A program made the position numbers and the translations under genes. Below the pieces are notes generated by a model. That model was not told where the DNA came from and did no database searches. It was given only the letters and a program-made list of their open reading frames with translations. From Bdellovibrionia bacterium (GTDB lineage Bacteria; Bdellovibrionota; Bdellovibrionia; Bdellovibrionales; JAUICD01), in contig JAUICD010000003.1 in the NCBI GenBank assembly GCA_030427965.1, positions 62,001 to 126,000 of the forward strand: DNA of 64,000 bases, given 5' to 3'. Position 1 is the first letter of the stretch. The number at the start of each line of letters is the position of its first letter. Positions 27,086 through 37,221 of the stretch are shown piece after piece.

Positions 27086-27538
27086 GTGTTTGGAAAACTC
27101 GCGAGAACATCGCTATAGGTCTACGAGTCAAATTCTTGTGATTTTTTTGCGTGCAATCCATTGCATCTCACAGGTGTCAAGAAACTGTTCTCATGGCGGC
27201 AGAGCGAAAAGAGCTGAAAATTATTGGCCTTTCATAGTTTCTATAAAAAAAATTTGTGTCAAAGATTCGACTTGTTTTTAGATAACCAGAGGCAAGAAAA
27301 AAATTTGAGTTAACACCTCTGCAAACCGCTTGAAACTTGCACGAAACATGGTTTGATAATGGTAATCGCGGTTCGAGTGTACCCACTCAAAACGAACAAT
27401 GTGGAAGAACAAAATTCAACCACAGGCGGAAGTAAAAACTTGAATCTCTTAAAGCAGGTACGATTGACCAGGAAGAGCAATTCGTAAAAGCAGGGATGCA
27501 ATCAAAGACTCACCCGCACTAACTTAAAAAGGAATGCT
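27086..27538 (+). promoter_or_regulatory. Long leader region of nrdBA
   Basis: About 450 bp without a credible gene precede nrdB. A stem-loop at 27371-27397 (GTTC-GAGTG-TACC-CACTC with AAAAC bulge and GAAC) and AT-rich runs near 27240-27310 are visible. I do not recognise a known riboswitch or clear NrdR boxes. SD for nrdB is AAAAGGA at about 27526-27532. Confidence 0.4.
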
Positions 27539-28501
27539 ATGGAGCCAATCTTAGCCCCAAATAAAAACCGATTTGTTATTTTACCAATTAAATACAACTC
27601 GGTTTGGGAAATGTATAAGAAGGCAGAGGCAAGCTTTTGGACAGCTGAGGAAATTGACCTTTCTCAGGATCTCAAGGATTGGGATAAATTGACAGATGAT
27701 GAGAGACATTTCATCAAGCATGTCCTTGCTTTTTTCGCTGCCAGTGACGGAATTGTAAATGAAAACCTTGCTATGCGTTTTACAAACGAAGTGCAAATTC
27801 CAGAAGCTCGCTGCTTTTACGGTTTTCAAATAGCAATGGAAAACATCCACTCTGAAACCTACAGCTTACTTATTGATACTTACATTAAAGATTCAAAAGA
27901 AAAGGATCATCTCTTTAATGCAATGGAAACAGTTCCCGCTGTAAGCAAAAAAGCCGAATGGGCAATGAAATGGATCGACAGCGACCGTTCGTTTGGTGAG
28001 CGCATTGCTGCGTTTGCTGCAGTTGAAGGTATTTTCTTTTCAGGTAGTTTTTGCTCGATCTTTTGGTTGAAGAAACGCGGCCTCATGCCAGGACTCACTT
28101 TTTCTAATGAACTTATCAGTCGTGATGAAGGGTTACATACAGATTTTGCATGCCTTCTTTATAGTTTACTTGAAAACAAACCCGATGAAGATGTGATTCG
28201 TTCAATTATCACTGAGGCTGTTGCTATTGAAGAAGAGTTTATCTCTGAAGCACTGCCTGTCAGTTTAATTGGGATGAACGCTGATCTTATGAAACAGTAC
28301 ATTGAATTTGTAGCAGACAGATTGCTCATCTCACTTGGACTTGAAAAAGAGTACAAAGTGGAAAATCCCTTTGATTGGATGGAGCTGATCTCTCTACAGG
28401 GTAAGACCAACTTTTTTGAAAAGCGTGTTGGGGACTATCAGAAGGCGGGTGTGATGAGTAGCCGCCAGGAACAAGTCTTTACTTTAGATGCTGATTTTTA
28501 A
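27539..28501 (+). CDS. nrdB: Class Ia ribonucleotide reductase, beta subunit
   Basis: The 320-residue product follows the eukaryote-like R2 pattern: [45 protein letters not shown] (Tyr of HSETY is the expected radical site), [15 protein letters not shown] and the C-terminal FTLDADF tail that docks in the alpha subunit. Iron ligands Asp/Glu/His are in place. It precedes nrdA by 22 bp, so beta is made before alpha. Confidence 0.95.
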   Translation: MEPILAPNKNRFVILPIKYNSVWEMYKKAEASFWTAEEIDLSQDLKDWDKLTDDERHFIKHVLAFFAASDGIVNENLAMRFTNEVQIPEARCFYGFQIAMENIHSETYSLLIDTYIKDSKEKDHLFNAMETVPAVSKKAEWAMKWIDSDRSFGERIAAFAAVEGIFFSGSFCSIFWLKKRGLMPGLTFSNELISRDEGLHTDFACLLYSLLENKPDEDVIRSIITEAVAIEEEFISEALPVSLIGMNADLMKQYIEFVADRLLISLGLEKEYKVENPFDWMELISLQGKTNFFEKRVGDYQKAGVMSSRQEQVFTLDADF

Positions 28502-28523
28502 AATTTTAAATCGGGGGATTTAA

Positions 28524-30881
28524 ATGTTTGTATTAAAGAGAAACGGCCGAAAGGAATCGGTAAAATTTGATAAAATCACTTCAAGAATCAAGAAACTTGT
28601 TTATGGCTTAGATTCAAAGTTTGTTGATGCCGCTGAAGTGGCAAAAAAAGTTGTGAATGGTGTTTATGATGGTGTCACGACTCGTGAACTCGACAACTTG
28701 GCTGCAGAAACAGCAGCCTATATGTCCACTCGTCATCCAGACTACGCAATCCTAGCAGCTCGTATTGCAGTTTCAAATCTTCATAAAGAAACAGAGAAGT
28801 CCTTTTCTGATACCGTTGAAAAACTCTATAACTACATAAACCCTCGTAATGGTGAAAAAGCCCCTTTGATTGCAGATGATGTTTATGACATCATCATGAA
28901 AAACCGCGAGGTCCTCGATTCCTCTATCATTTATGATCGAGACTATGACTATGACTATTTTGGTTTCAAAACCCTTGAGCGATCTTACCTTTTAAAACTC
29001 AATGGCAAAATTGTGGAACGCCCACAGCACATGTTGATGCGAGTTTCTATTGGTATCCATAAAGACGACATAGATGCTGCAATTGAAACCTATAACCTTC
29101 TCTCTCAAAAGTGGTTCACCCATGCATCTCCAACTCTATTCAATGCTGGAACTCCAATGCCACAAATGTCGTCTTGTTTTCTTCTCTCGATGGCAGATGA
29201 TAGCATTGAAGGGATTTATGAGACTTTAAAACGGTGTGCTTTGATTTCTCAATCTGCTGGAGGCATTGGACTTAGCATTCACAACATCCGCGCAACCGGA
29301 AGTTACATTCGTGGAACAAATGGAACTTCAAATGGTATTGTGCCAATGCTTCGCGTGTTCAACGACACCGCTCGCTATGTGGATCAAGGTGGTGGTAAAA
29401 GGAAAGGCGCGTTTGCTATCTACTTAGAACCTTGGCATGCCGATGTTTTTGATTTCTTGGATTTGAGAAAAAATCATGGAAAGGAAGAAAACCGGGCTCG
29501 CGATCTTTTCTTTGCACTTTGGACCCCCGATCTATTTATGAAACGAGTTGAAGAAAACGGCGATTGGTCACTTTTTTGTCCAAACGAGTGCCCAGGACTT
29601 GCCGACACTTACGGTGAAGAATTTGAAAAGCTCTATCACAAATATGAAAGCGAAGGCCGAGCCAAGAAAACAATCAAAGCCCAAGATCTTTGGTTTAAGG
29701 TTCTTGAGGCACAAATTGAAACTGGCACACCTTACATGTTGTTTAAAGATCACGCCAACAGAAAATCAAACCAAAAAAACCTAGGCACAATCAAATCGAG
29801 CAATTTGTGTACTGAGATCATGGAGTACACAGACGAAAATGAAGTTGCTGTCTGCAACCTTGCTTCAATTGCACTGCCTAAGTTTATCAAAGACGGTCAG
29901 TTTGATCACAAAACTCTTTATGACGTCACTTATGTCATTACAAAAAACCTCAATAAGATTATTGATCTCAATTATTACCCTGTTGAAGAGGCTCGGAGAT
30001 CCAATTTTAGGCACCGCCCAATTGGAATTGGAGTTCAAGGCTTGGCTGACGCTTTTAGCCTTTTAAGACTTCCTTTTGAGTCAGACGAAGCAAAATCTTT
30101 GAATCAAGAAATCTTTGAGACCATATACTTTGCTTCACTTACGGCTTCCAAAGATCTTGCCAAGAAAAACGGAACATACGAAACCTACGAAGGTTCTCCA
30201 GCAAGTCAGGGAATACTTCAACACGATATGTGGGGGGTCACGCCAAGTGAACGATGGGACTGGCAAGATTTAAAAGACGAGATTCGCGAGCATGGAATTC
30301 GTAATTCTCTATTACTTGCTCCAATGCCAACAGCATCCACATCTCAAATTCTAGGAAATAACGAGTGTATTGAACCCTACACCTCCAATATCTATAACCG
30401 TCGCGTACTTTCTGGTGAATTTACTATTGTAAACAAACATCTGATGAATGACCTTATCGGACGTGGTTTATGGAATGAGGCTCTTAAGAATAAAATCGTT
30501 GCACAAAACGGTTCTGTACAAAATATCGATGAAATTCCTGAAGATATCAAAGAACTCTACAAAACGGTTTGGGAAATTTCTCAAAAAGCCATTATCGACA
30601 TGGCAGCAGATCGAGGGGCGTTCATTGACCAAAGTCAAAGCTTGAATCTCTTTTTACAATCTCCAAATTTTGGGAAAATGACTTCCATGCACTTCTATGC
30701 TTGGAAAAAAGGACTCAAAACAGGAATGTATTATCTCAGAACTCAAGCTGCCGCACAGGCAATTCAGTTCACAGTAGATAAAAAATCAGCTGCTCTAAGC
30801 AAAGAGGACCTTGAAAAAGAACGCGAGGCAATGATCTGCTCCATCGACAATAAAGATGAGTGCGTCAGCTGTGGTAGCTAA
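28524..30881 (+). CDS. nrdA: Class Ia ribonucleotide reductase, alpha subunit
   Basis: The 785 residues are typical for NrdA. An ATP-cone (about 1-95) allows allosteric dATP inhibition. Catalytic elements include SSCFLLSM, the NLCTEIMEY cysteine, and the C-terminal CVSCGS pair (Cys780, Cys783) that is re-reduced by thioredoxin or glutaredoxin. Like NrdB, the wording is closer to eukaryotic R1 than to E. coli NrdA. SD GGGGGA precedes the ATG. The next ATG follows the stop with no gap. Confidence 0.95.
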   Translation: MFVLKRNGRKESVKFDKITSRIKKLVYGLDSKFVDAAEVAKKVVNGVYDGVTTRELDNLAAETAAYMSTRHPDYAILAARIAVSNLHKETEKSFSDTVEKLYNYINPRNGEKAPLIADDVYDIIMKNREVLDSSIIYDRDYDYDYFGFKTLERSYLLKLNGKIVERPQHMLMRVSIGIHKDDIDAAIETYNLLSQKWFTHASPTLFNAGTPMPQMSSCFLLSMADDSIEGIYETLKRCALISQSAGGIGLSIHNIRATGSYIRGTNGTSNGIVPMLRVFNDTARYVDQGGGKRKGAFAIYLEPWHADVFDFLDLRKNHGKEENRARDLFFALWTPDLFMKRVEENGDWSLFCPNECPGLADTYGEEFEKLYHKYESEGRAKKTIKAQDLWFKVLEAQIETGTPYMLFKDHANRKSNQKNLGTIKSSNLCTEIMEYTDENEVAVCNLASIALPKFIKDGQFDHKTLYDVTYVITKNLNKIIDLNYYPVEEARRSNFRHRPIGIGVQGLADAFSLLRLPFESDEAKSLNQEIFETIYFASLTASKDLAKKNGTYETYEGSPASQGILQHDMWGVTPSERWDWQDLKDEIREHGIRNSLLLAPMPTASTSQILGNNECIEPYTSNIYNRRVLSGEFTIVNKHLMNDLIGRGLWNEALKNKIVAQNGSVQNIDEIPEDIKELYKTVWEISQKAIIDMAADRGAFIDQSQSLNLFLQSPNFGKMTSMHFYAWKKGLKTGMYYLRTQAAAQAIQFTVDKKSAALSKEDLEKEREAMICSIDNKDECVSCGS

Positions 30882-31460
30882 ATGATTAAAACCACATTTT
30901 TAAAAGGATTATTGGCCGTAGTCCCCATAACAGCTACTATCTACCTGCTGATCTGGCTAATAAAGACTGCAGAGAGTGCTTTTGGTGGCATCTTAATGTC
31001 CAGCTTTCCAAACATCCCCTATGTACCTGGCCTCGGAGTGTTGATTGCCATTGTGTTGATTTTTTTAATTGGTCTTGCTCTAAATGCATGGATCACTCAG
31101 AAGGTTTTTCAATTTACAGAAGATATTTTGGAACAACTTCCGTTAATCAAATCTGTGTATAAACCTATGAAAGACCTTATGGGATTTTTCTCTGGTGGAA
31201 AGACCAAAGAGCTAAATCGAGTCGTGCTTGTTGATTTAAAAGAATTTGGTCAAGTACTTGGACTTGTAACCCGAGACAGTTATCAGGATCTCAAACTCGA
31301 CAACGAGTTAGGTGGAAAAATTGCTGTTTTTATCCCACTGAGCTATCAAATTGGCGGAATGACATTATTTCTTCCAAAAGAACAAATTCAAGAAGTCGAC
31401 CTGCCCGTAGAAAAAGCACTCAACCTTGCTGTCACAGGATGGATCCGAACTCAAAGTTAA
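30882..31460 (+). CDS. DUF502 family inner-membrane protein
   Basis: The 192-residue protein has two transmembrane segments (about 5-27 and 50-70) and the family pattern LPLIKSVYKPMKDLMGFF, then a soluble beta domain with VVLVDLKEFGQVLGLVT and SYQIGGMTLFLP. The role of DUF502 is not established. Its start immediately follows the nrdA stop, so it is translated from the same message. Confidence 0.8.
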   Translation: MIKTTFLKGLLAVVPITATIYLLIWLIKTAESAFGGILMSSFPNIPYVPGLGVLIAIVLIFLIGLALNAWITQKVFQFTEDILEQLPLIKSVYKPMKDLMGFFSGGKTKELNRVVLVDLKEFGQVLGLVTRDSYQDLKLDNELGGKIAVFIPLSYQIGGMTLFLPKEQIQEVDLPVEKALNLAVTGWIRTQS

Positions 31461-31545
31461 AGGCAGGATCTACCTTTGAAATGCGTCATTCCGATAGTAG
31501 ACTGTACCTATTAATTGACGCAAACCAAAGGTAGGCCGTACCTTT
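31459..31545 (+). promoter_or_regulatory. Paired hairpins and inverted repeat before the ABC exporter
   Basis: A first hairpin has AAAGG/CCTTT arms (31459-31463, 31473-31477). TGCGTCA (31482-31488) and TGACGCA (31516-31522) are an inverted repeat. A second hairpin AAAGGTA/TACCTTT ends at 31545, 5 nt before the ATG, where no SD is present. The two hairpins share sequence. This may be an operator or translational control element for the exporter genes. Confidence 0.4.
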
Positions 31546-31550
31546 CCAGA

Positions 31551-32414
31551 ATGAACACTCCTGTTGTTTTAGAAAACGTAAAAAAAAAATACGGAAAGGT
31601 TGAAGCCTTAAAAGGACTCAGTCTCAAAATAGAGACCGGAGAGATCGTCACACTCCTTGGACCAAATGGTGCAGGAAAATCGACAACAATTGGTATTTTA
31701 CTCGGCCTTGTTTCACCGACCTCTGGCTCAGCAAAAGTTTTTGGAAAGCCTCCAATCAAAACTCATACTCGAAAAGATGTCGGCTCAACACCTCAGGATA
31801 GTCATTACCCAGAAAATTCAAAAGTTGGAGAAATTCTTTCTGTCGTATCCAATCACTACGAAAACGCTCAATCTTTAAAAGATATTTCTGAACGATTTAT
31901 GATTTCACATTTGTTAGATAGAAGAACCGACAAACTCAGTGGTGGACAAAGACGATGTCTTTCCCTTGCCTGTGCCTTTGTAGGAAATCCAAAACTCATC
32001 ATACTCGATGAACCAACTGTAGGTCTTGATGTCGATGTGAGAAAAAAACTTTGGCAAGAAATTATCAATTACAAAAAAGAAGGGGGGACAATTCTTCTCA
32101 CGACACACTACCTTGAAGAGGCAGAGTCTGTGAGTGATAGAATTGCTGTGGTCAACCGAGGAACTTTAATTCGACAAGGAACGCCCCAAGAGATCAAAAG
32201 AAGCTTTGGTCGAAGCTCTGTTGTCTTTGGATGCCGAAGTGAATTGAACTTTCCAAATGGTGTTTCCGTCAGAAAAAATGGCGATCTCTACACTGTAACC
32301 ACAGGAGAATCTGATAAGTTTGTTAAAGAGTTTCTGAGAGACAAAGATTTCTTTGACCTTGAAATCCATCCCATGTCTTTAGAAGAAGCTTTTTTGGAAA
32401 TCCTAAAGGAATAA
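31551..32414 (+). CDS. ABC-2 type transporter ATPase
   Basis: I chose ATG 31551 (MNTPVVLENVKKKYG) because it gives the normal domain start. Walker A is GPNGAGKST (about 37-45), the signature LSGGQRRCLSLA, Walker B LIILDEPTVGLD, and the switch His is in LTTHYLEEAE. A C-terminal about 70-residue extension is typical for CcmA/NatA-like drug or lipid exporters. It forms a pair with the permease gene 4 bp downstream. Substrate unknown. Confidence 0.88.
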   Translation: MNTPVVLENVKKKYGKVEALKGLSLKIETGEIVTLLGPNGAGKSTTIGILLGLVSPTSGSAKVFGKPPIKTHTRKDVGSTPQDSHYPENSKVGEILSVVSNHYENAQSLKDISERFMISHLLDRRTDKLSGGQRRCLSLACAFVGNPKLIILDEPTVGLDVDVRKKLWQEIINYKKEGGTILLTTHYLEEAESVSDRIAVVNRGTLIRQGTPQEIKRSFGRSSVVFGCRSELNFPNGVSVRKNGDLYTVTTGESDKFVKEFLRDKDFFDLEIHPMSLEEAFLEILKE

Positions 32415-32418
32415 CCCT

Positions 32419-33141
32419 GTGAAATTGATCCTAAGTTATACTAAGTTATATTTTCTCGTACTACTAAGACAACCCACCTATGTTTTGAGCACGCTTATTT
32501 TTCCAAGTCTCTTTTTTATGATGTTTGCTCACCAACATGCCGATGAACCCGTTAAGGCAAACCTTTTGATGGCTTCTTTTTCTGCTTTTGCCGTTCTTGG
32601 TGTGGCTTTCTTGGATTTTGGCGTAAGCGTTGCAAAGGAGCGAGGCACTTCTTGGATGAATTATGTTCGCTCACTTCCTGTTGCTCCGTGGAAAGTTTTT
32701 CTTGCAAAGTCTTTGAACGCACTTATTTTTTCTCTCGCTGCTGGGTGGGTCGTAATGATCGTTGTAAACTTAACAACAGATGCCAATCTCACTTTGTGGG
32801 ATCACACCAAATTGAGCTTTGTAATGGTGGCTGGGATGCTTCCGTTTGCAATGATGGGATATTCTATTGGCTACTGGACAACTGCAGCTTCATCTATGTC
32901 GATTGCAAATTTAATTTATCTCACATTGAGCTTTGGAGGCGGTCTTTGGATTCCACCAGATGGCCTTCCTGATAGAATTGCTCAAATATCAAGGTATTTA
33001 CCAACGCGCTTTTATGGGGAGATGGTCTGGGCATCTGTCTTAGATACCGATTTTGATATGAGAAATGTTTGGGGCGCAGTTATTTACTTCTTTATTTTCC
33101 TCATCATCGCAGTCCTCGGCTACCGCAAAGACCGCGCCTAA
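32419..33141 (+). CDS. ABC-2 type transporter permease
   Basis: The start is GTG, giving MKLILSYTKLYFLVLLRQP. The 240 residues contain about six transmembrane segments and the ABC-2 family ERGTSWMNYVRSLPV coupling region and a GGLWIPPDGLPD loop near the end. With the ATPase it should export a small hydrophobic compound. The gene ends 7 bp from the convergent carotenoid operon. Confidence 0.82.
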   Translation: MKLILSYTKLYFLVLLRQPTYVLSTLIFPSLFFMMFAHQHADEPVKANLLMASFSAFAVLGVAFLDFGVSVAKERGTSWMNYVRSLPVAPWKVFLAKSLNALIFSLAAGWVVMIVVNLTTDANLTLWDHTKLSFVMVAGMLPFAMMGYSIGYWTTAASSMSIANLIYLTLSFGGGLWIPPDGLPDRIAQISRYLPTRFYGEMVWASVLDTDFDMRNVWGAVIYFFIFLIIAVLGYRKDRA

Positions 33142-33148
33142 AAGGTGC

Positions 33149-33727
33149 CTAAAGAAGGGCGAGAGTTTCTTTTACACCTGGGTAGCCATCCAAAAACCAA
33201 TTGAGCCAAGCAAATACAAAAATATTATGCCCAAGAAAGATGAAGAAATGACTCCACATCTCGACTCGATCTGATTTCAATCTCAAGTATCTATGCCAAT
33301 GGAGAGCCTCATCTATAATACTATAAAGAACTGAAAGCGCTATGAGTACAAACGCTGGAATTTTCCAAAACTCTGGAGAACTGTATGCAAGACACAAAAC
33401 AATACAACTTGTGATGCCTGCAAAAATTGTAATGTGGTGGACGAGAGCTTCGCCCTTTGCCAATTCCTCTTTGTAAGCCGTTCGATGTCCAATCGTATCA
33501 AAAGCAATCGCTCCAACAAAAATCAGTGTTCCCATTGGAACCCACCAAACATATGGTGGGTACTCAACACCGTTGGAATAGCCCACAAGCGTAAAGCCCA
33601 ACGTAGAAAATACCAGACCCATCATTAAACCAATCCAAACAATATAAACGATCCAATCTTCACGAGTGAATTGCTTCATCTGCATGGCGTATGCAATTGT
33701 ATCTTGAATAAATGATGTTTGATTCAT
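33149..33727 (-). CDS. Unidentified membrane protein ending the carotenoid operon
   Basis: I take ATG 33727 (MNQTSF), which overlaps the crtB stop as ATGA and is 6 nt after GGAGG. The 192 residues hold five or six transmembrane segments. Histidines cluster in ALVHHITIFAG, DEALHWHRY and SHFFIFLGHN. Di-iron carotenoid oxygenases are also His-rich membrane proteins, but the spacing here does not match CrtZ or CrtW, so I do not assign an enzyme. Translational coupling to crtB argues for a role in carotenoid modification or placement. Confidence 0.7.
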   Translation of the reverse strand: MNQTSFIQDTIAYAMQMKQFTREDWIVYIVWIGLMMGLVFSTLGFTLVGYSNGVEYPPYVWWVPMGTLIFVGAIAFDTIGHRTAYKEELAKGEALVHHITIFAGITSCIVLCLAYSSPEFWKIPAFVLIALSVLYSIIDEALHWHRYLRLKSDRVEMWSHFFIFLGHNIFVFAWLNWFLDGYPGVKETLALL

Positions 33728-34650
33728 CCGAACCTCCATGTTGTATCAATTGGCCTGCGCTCCCAGCCGTGTGATTTAAATTTTATTTTTAATATTGCGA
33801 CTTGAAAAATAGACTTTGCCGCAAGATATATTTTTCTTAAGAAACTCGTGTGGGCTCTGCTTTCCCAAACCACCGATTTTTGAGAAAGAACAATCCGCCC
33901 AATATCTGAATAGATGTTTCTTGCAATTTTTATTGCTATTGCTGTTTTCCAATTTAAGTAAACCAATCCCTTATCACCAGATTGATATAACTCGTCCGCT
34001 TTTTTCAAAAGCTCCTCAACAACTTTTAAAACTTCCTTGCGGTGAGTTTTTGAAGCCACGCAGTTTCTGGGAATACCCTTTGCCTTTAATTCTTTCAAAG
34101 GCAAATAGACTCTTCCCAATCGAAAATCCGTAACAACGTCTCTTGATATATTTGTTAACTGCATGGCACAACCCATATCACAGGCGTTCTTAAGAGCCTC
34201 TTCATCAGAAATTCCAATTACATGACTCATCATTAAACCCACAACTCCAGCCACTCGATAACAATACAAATGAAGACCTTCAAAGGATTGATACTCATCC
34301 CCACGAACATCCATGGCCATCCCCTCAATCAACTCCAATGGATAGTGTTCAGGAATTTTGTACTTTTTAAACACATGGGCAAATGCCACATAAGGCTCTG
34401 CAATTTTCGTGTTCACCCCCTGGATAGCAGCAACCGTCCCCTCTCTTACCGCCTCAAGACGCTTCAGCGCCTCCTCTTTGCTTGGTGCCTCATCAACAGC
34501 ATCATCTACATGCCTGCACCACATGTACAATAGATATGCTGCTTCTCTTTGTTCTTTAGCCAAAAACATCCCTGCAAAAGAAAAGCTTTTTGAGCCTCGT
34601 TTTATTGTAGTGACACTCTTTTCAGATAACTTAAGAGAAACTTCGTTCAA
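33724..34650 (-). CDS. crtB: Phytoene synthase
   Basis: The 308-residue squalene/phytoene synthase has the two Asp-rich motifs, CRHVDDAVDE (about 40-49) and NISRDVVTDFRLGRVYLP (about 165-182). It joins two GGPP to phytoene. The start overlaps the crtI stop by 4 bp, and the stop overlaps the following membrane-protein gene. Confidence 0.95.
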   Translation of the reverse strand: MNEVSLKLSEKSVTTIKRGSKSFSFAGMFLAKEQREAAYLLYMWCRHVDDAVDEAPSKEEALKRLEAVREGTVAAIQGVNTKIAEPYVAFAHVFKKYKIPEHYPLELIEGMAMDVRGDEYQSFEGLHLYCYRVAGVVGLMMSHVIGISDEEALKNACDMGCAMQLTNISRDVVTDFRLGRVYLPLKELKAKGIPRNCVASKTHRKEVLKVVEELLKKADELYQSGDKGLVYLNWKTAIAIKIARNIYSDIGRIVLSQKSVVWESRAHTSFLRKIYLAAKSIFQVAILKIKFKSHGWERRPIDTTWRFG

Positions 34651-36212
34651 AGTGTTGCCTCCGGAGGTCTGGAAGTTTCTGTAAATACAGCATCTTCAAC
34701 TACATCACGACGCTCTTTGGGGATCACATTGGGATAGTCTTTACACAAAACACGAAACGTAGCTTTAGCAGAATTTACAACACCAGGAACGCCAGCTCCC
34801 GGATGGGTCCCTGCTCCGACAAAATAGAGCCCCTTCACATTCTTATCTTTATTGTGTGTTCTAAAGTAAGCACTTTGAGTTAAAAGTGGCTCCATTGAGA
34901 ACGCATTCCCAAGGTGAGCATTGAGTTCTGATTTGAAGTCTTCGGGAGTAAAGATTCTTTCCGTTACAATATGCTTTCTTAAATTCGGCATATATTTGGA
35001 TTCAAGGTACTCATAGATTTTTCTCTTATACTTTGGCCCTTCAGTCTTCCAGTCTATTTTGGCCTTTCCAAGGTGAGGAACAGGAGATAGTGCATAGAAC
35101 GTTGAACACCCTGCAGGCGCCAGGGTTTTGTCTGTCACCGTTGGAACATGCAAATACAAAGAAAAGTCATCTGCAAGTTTACCGCGTTTAAATATATCTT
35201 TTAAAAGCTCTCTATAGCGCGGGCCAAATAATACATTGTGATGACTTAGGTTATTGTAAGTGTTGTCTGTACCAAAATACATTAGAAAAAGAGACATACT
35301 ATAGCTTGCATTCAGTGTTTTTCTTCGCGTGCGGGCCACTTCACTTGTTTCGCTTAAAAGATCTTTATAGGTATGAGCCACATCTGCATTGCTTGCCGCA
35401 ATAGAACACTCAAAATGACGTCCATCTTTTAAGCGAACTGCACTCACTTTCCCGTTGTCTGAAATCACTTGATCCACTTCTGCTTTATACTCGATTCGCC
35501 CACCCAGCTCTTCAAATAGCTGAACAAGCGCTCGGACCAAGGCGTGGGTTCCACCCTTTGGAAATGAAATACCCCAGTTTTTTTCTAGGTAGTGAATGAG
35601 CGTATAAATTGCGGAACTTGAAAACGGGTTTCCACCCACTAAAAGCGAATGAAAACTAAAGGCCTGTCTTAAGTGTTCATCTTTTACATATTTTGAAACC
35701 ATACTGTATACAGATCTATAAGCTGAGAGTTTTACAAGCTGAGGACCTGCTTTGATCATCTGAGAAAAATGCAAGAACGGGGTATCTACCAAGCCATCAT
35801 AACCTGCATGAAAAACTTCTTTGCTATATTCTAGAAACCTTTTATAACCATACCAATCATCATGTGAAAACTTTCGAATCTCTTTTTCCAACTCTTCATC
35901 ATTGTTTGAATAATCCAGGCGTTTTCCATTGTCCCAAAGTAGTCTGTAAAACGGCATTACGTTTCTCAATTCAACATAATCGCTCATTTCTTTTCCAGCA
36001 CACTCAAACAATTCTTCAAGACAATGAGGAGCTGTAATAACTGTTGGGCCCATATCAAACGTAAACCCTTTGTCTTGAAACATATAAGCTCTACCACCGG
36101 GTAAATCGCGTTTTTCAAAGATTGTTGTTTGAAACCCCGCAGCCTGTAGTCGAATTGCAAGGGCCAGTCCCCCAAATCCACTTCCAATAACAGATGCTTT
36201 AACTTCTTTCAT
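34647..36212 (-). CDS. crtI: Phytoene desaturase
   Basis: The 521-residue FAD enzyme starts with the Rossmann motif VIGSGFGGLALAIRLQAAG (residues 8-26), EKRDLPGGRAY, and ends with GLYFVGAGTHPGAGVPGVV, the bacterial CrtI signature. It converts phytoene to lycopene, probably in four steps. It overlaps crtE by 14 bp and crtB by 4 bp. Confidence 0.95.
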   Translation of the reverse strand: MKEVKASVIGSGFGGLALAIRLQAAGFQTTIFEKRDLPGGRAYMFQDKGFTFDMGPTVITAPHCLEELFECAGKEMSDYVELRNVMPFYRLLWDNGKRLDYSNNDEELEKEIRKFSHDDWYGYKRFLEYSKEVFHAGYDGLVDTPFLHFSQMIKAGPQLVKLSAYRSVYSMVSKYVKDEHLRQAFSFHSLLVGGNPFSSSAIYTLIHYLEKNWGISFPKGGTHALVRALVQLFEELGGRIEYKAEVDQVISDNGKVSAVRLKDGRHFECSIAASNADVAHTYKDLLSETSEVARTRRKTLNASYSMSLFLMYFGTDNTYNNLSHHNVLFGPRYRELLKDIFKRGKLADDFSLYLHVPTVTDKTLAPAGCSTFYALSPVPHLGKAKIDWKTEGPKYKRKIYEYLESKYMPNLRKHIVTERIFTPEDFKSELNAHLGNAFSMEPLLTQSAYFRTHNKDKNVKGLYFVGAGTHPGAGVPGVVNSAKATFRVLCKDYPNVIPKERRDVVEDAVFTETSRPPEATL

Positions 36213-37215
36213 AGGCCTCTTCCAGTTTTTTTATTAAACCCTCAATAAGAGTCCAATGTGATTCACTTCTTCCATACTTTACTGCGGTATTTTTAACGTG
36301 TATTTGAAACCTTGATATTCGCTCATTCAATTGAGTCACTGCAAGTTCATGAATATTTGAATCTTTGATCCAGGCTTTCAATTTTCCAACCTTAGGAAGC
36401 TCACCCACTGCATCAACAAGATTTTGAAAAGATTCTTCTTCTCCATTTTCTGAAGCAAAAGCCCAAACAAATCCTGGGCGCAAGTTTTTTAAATCCTCTA
36501 GCGACTTGTCTACACTAAAATCCACTTCCTCGATTTCACCCAATTTAAAGTTTTTTAAATCATCATAGATCTGAAGAATCATTCCCAACTCATTTCCAAT
36601 TTGAGAAAGTTCAGTTGCTTCAATGTCATCTACATCACCAAGAATCGCTCCTGACACAATTCCAAGAGCAACAAGAGAACCTGTCTTTAATGCCATGGTG
36701 GAATAACAGAGGTTTGAAATCTCTTCTTTAGGAACCTCTGTGACCGGACGACCCAAATCCAGAGCTTGACCAATATGCCCCTCAAACAAAGTGTCGTGAA
36801 ATACCTGAGTCAAACGGGTTTGAATGTAAACATCTTCCGTTATGTCTTTGATTTTTTTTAGCGACCAAAAATACAACCAGTTGCCAGCATTCAATGCCTT
36901 TGGCACTCCATGTTTTATATGAAATGTTGGACCGTCTCTACGAATAACACTTCCATCTTGAATATCATCTACAATCAAAGATCCAGAGTGGACACCTTCT
37001 AATAATTCAGCAAGTTTTAAGGACTTGTCATCCGGAGTTACGCCTGCCCATTGATACCCCACCTGAACAAGAGCTGATCGAATACTTTTTCTTGGACGAC
37101 TTACAAACTCTTGAACAGGTGAAAACAAAGTCTCTGAGAGGTATTTTTGTAAATACCCGTTTAAAGGAACTCGTGACCAATCAAATAACTGTCTGTCGTT
37201 TTTTAATTCATTCAT
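36199..37215 (-). CDS. crtE: Geranylgeranyl diphosphate synthase
   Basis: The 338-residue isoprenyl diphosphate synthase has a first Asp-rich motif DDIQDGSVIRR and then GPTFHIKHGVPKALNAGN. The second motif is YDDLKNF, a DDxxN form like that of eukaryotic (type III) GGPP synthases, where most bacterial CrtE have DDxxD. The basic residues and length fit GGPP synthesis for CrtB. A C-terminal extension of some 60 residues is not typical of bacterial CrtE. Confidence 0.88.
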   Translation of the reverse strand: MNELKNDRQLFDWSRVPLNGYLQKYLSETLFSPVQEFVSRPRKSIRSALVQVGYQWAGVTPDDKSLKLAELLEGVHSGSLIVDDIQDGSVIRRDGPTFHIKHGVPKALNAGNWLYFWSLKKIKDITEDVYIQTRLTQVFHDTLFEGHIGQALDLGRPVTEVPKEEISNLCYSTMALKTGSLVALGIVSGAILGDVDDIEATELSQIGNELGMILQIYDDLKNFKLGEIEEVDFSVDKSLEDLKNLRPGFVWAFASENGEEESFQNLVDAVGELPKVGKLKAWIKDSNIHELAVTQLNERISRFQIHVKNTAVKYGRSESHWTLIEGLIKKLEEAYERS

Positions 37216-37221
37216 ATTGAC

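Noticed and set aside
27078..27501. Short frames in the nrd leader
   Set aside because: They lack SD sequences and sensible composition, and lie on both strands across the same DNA.
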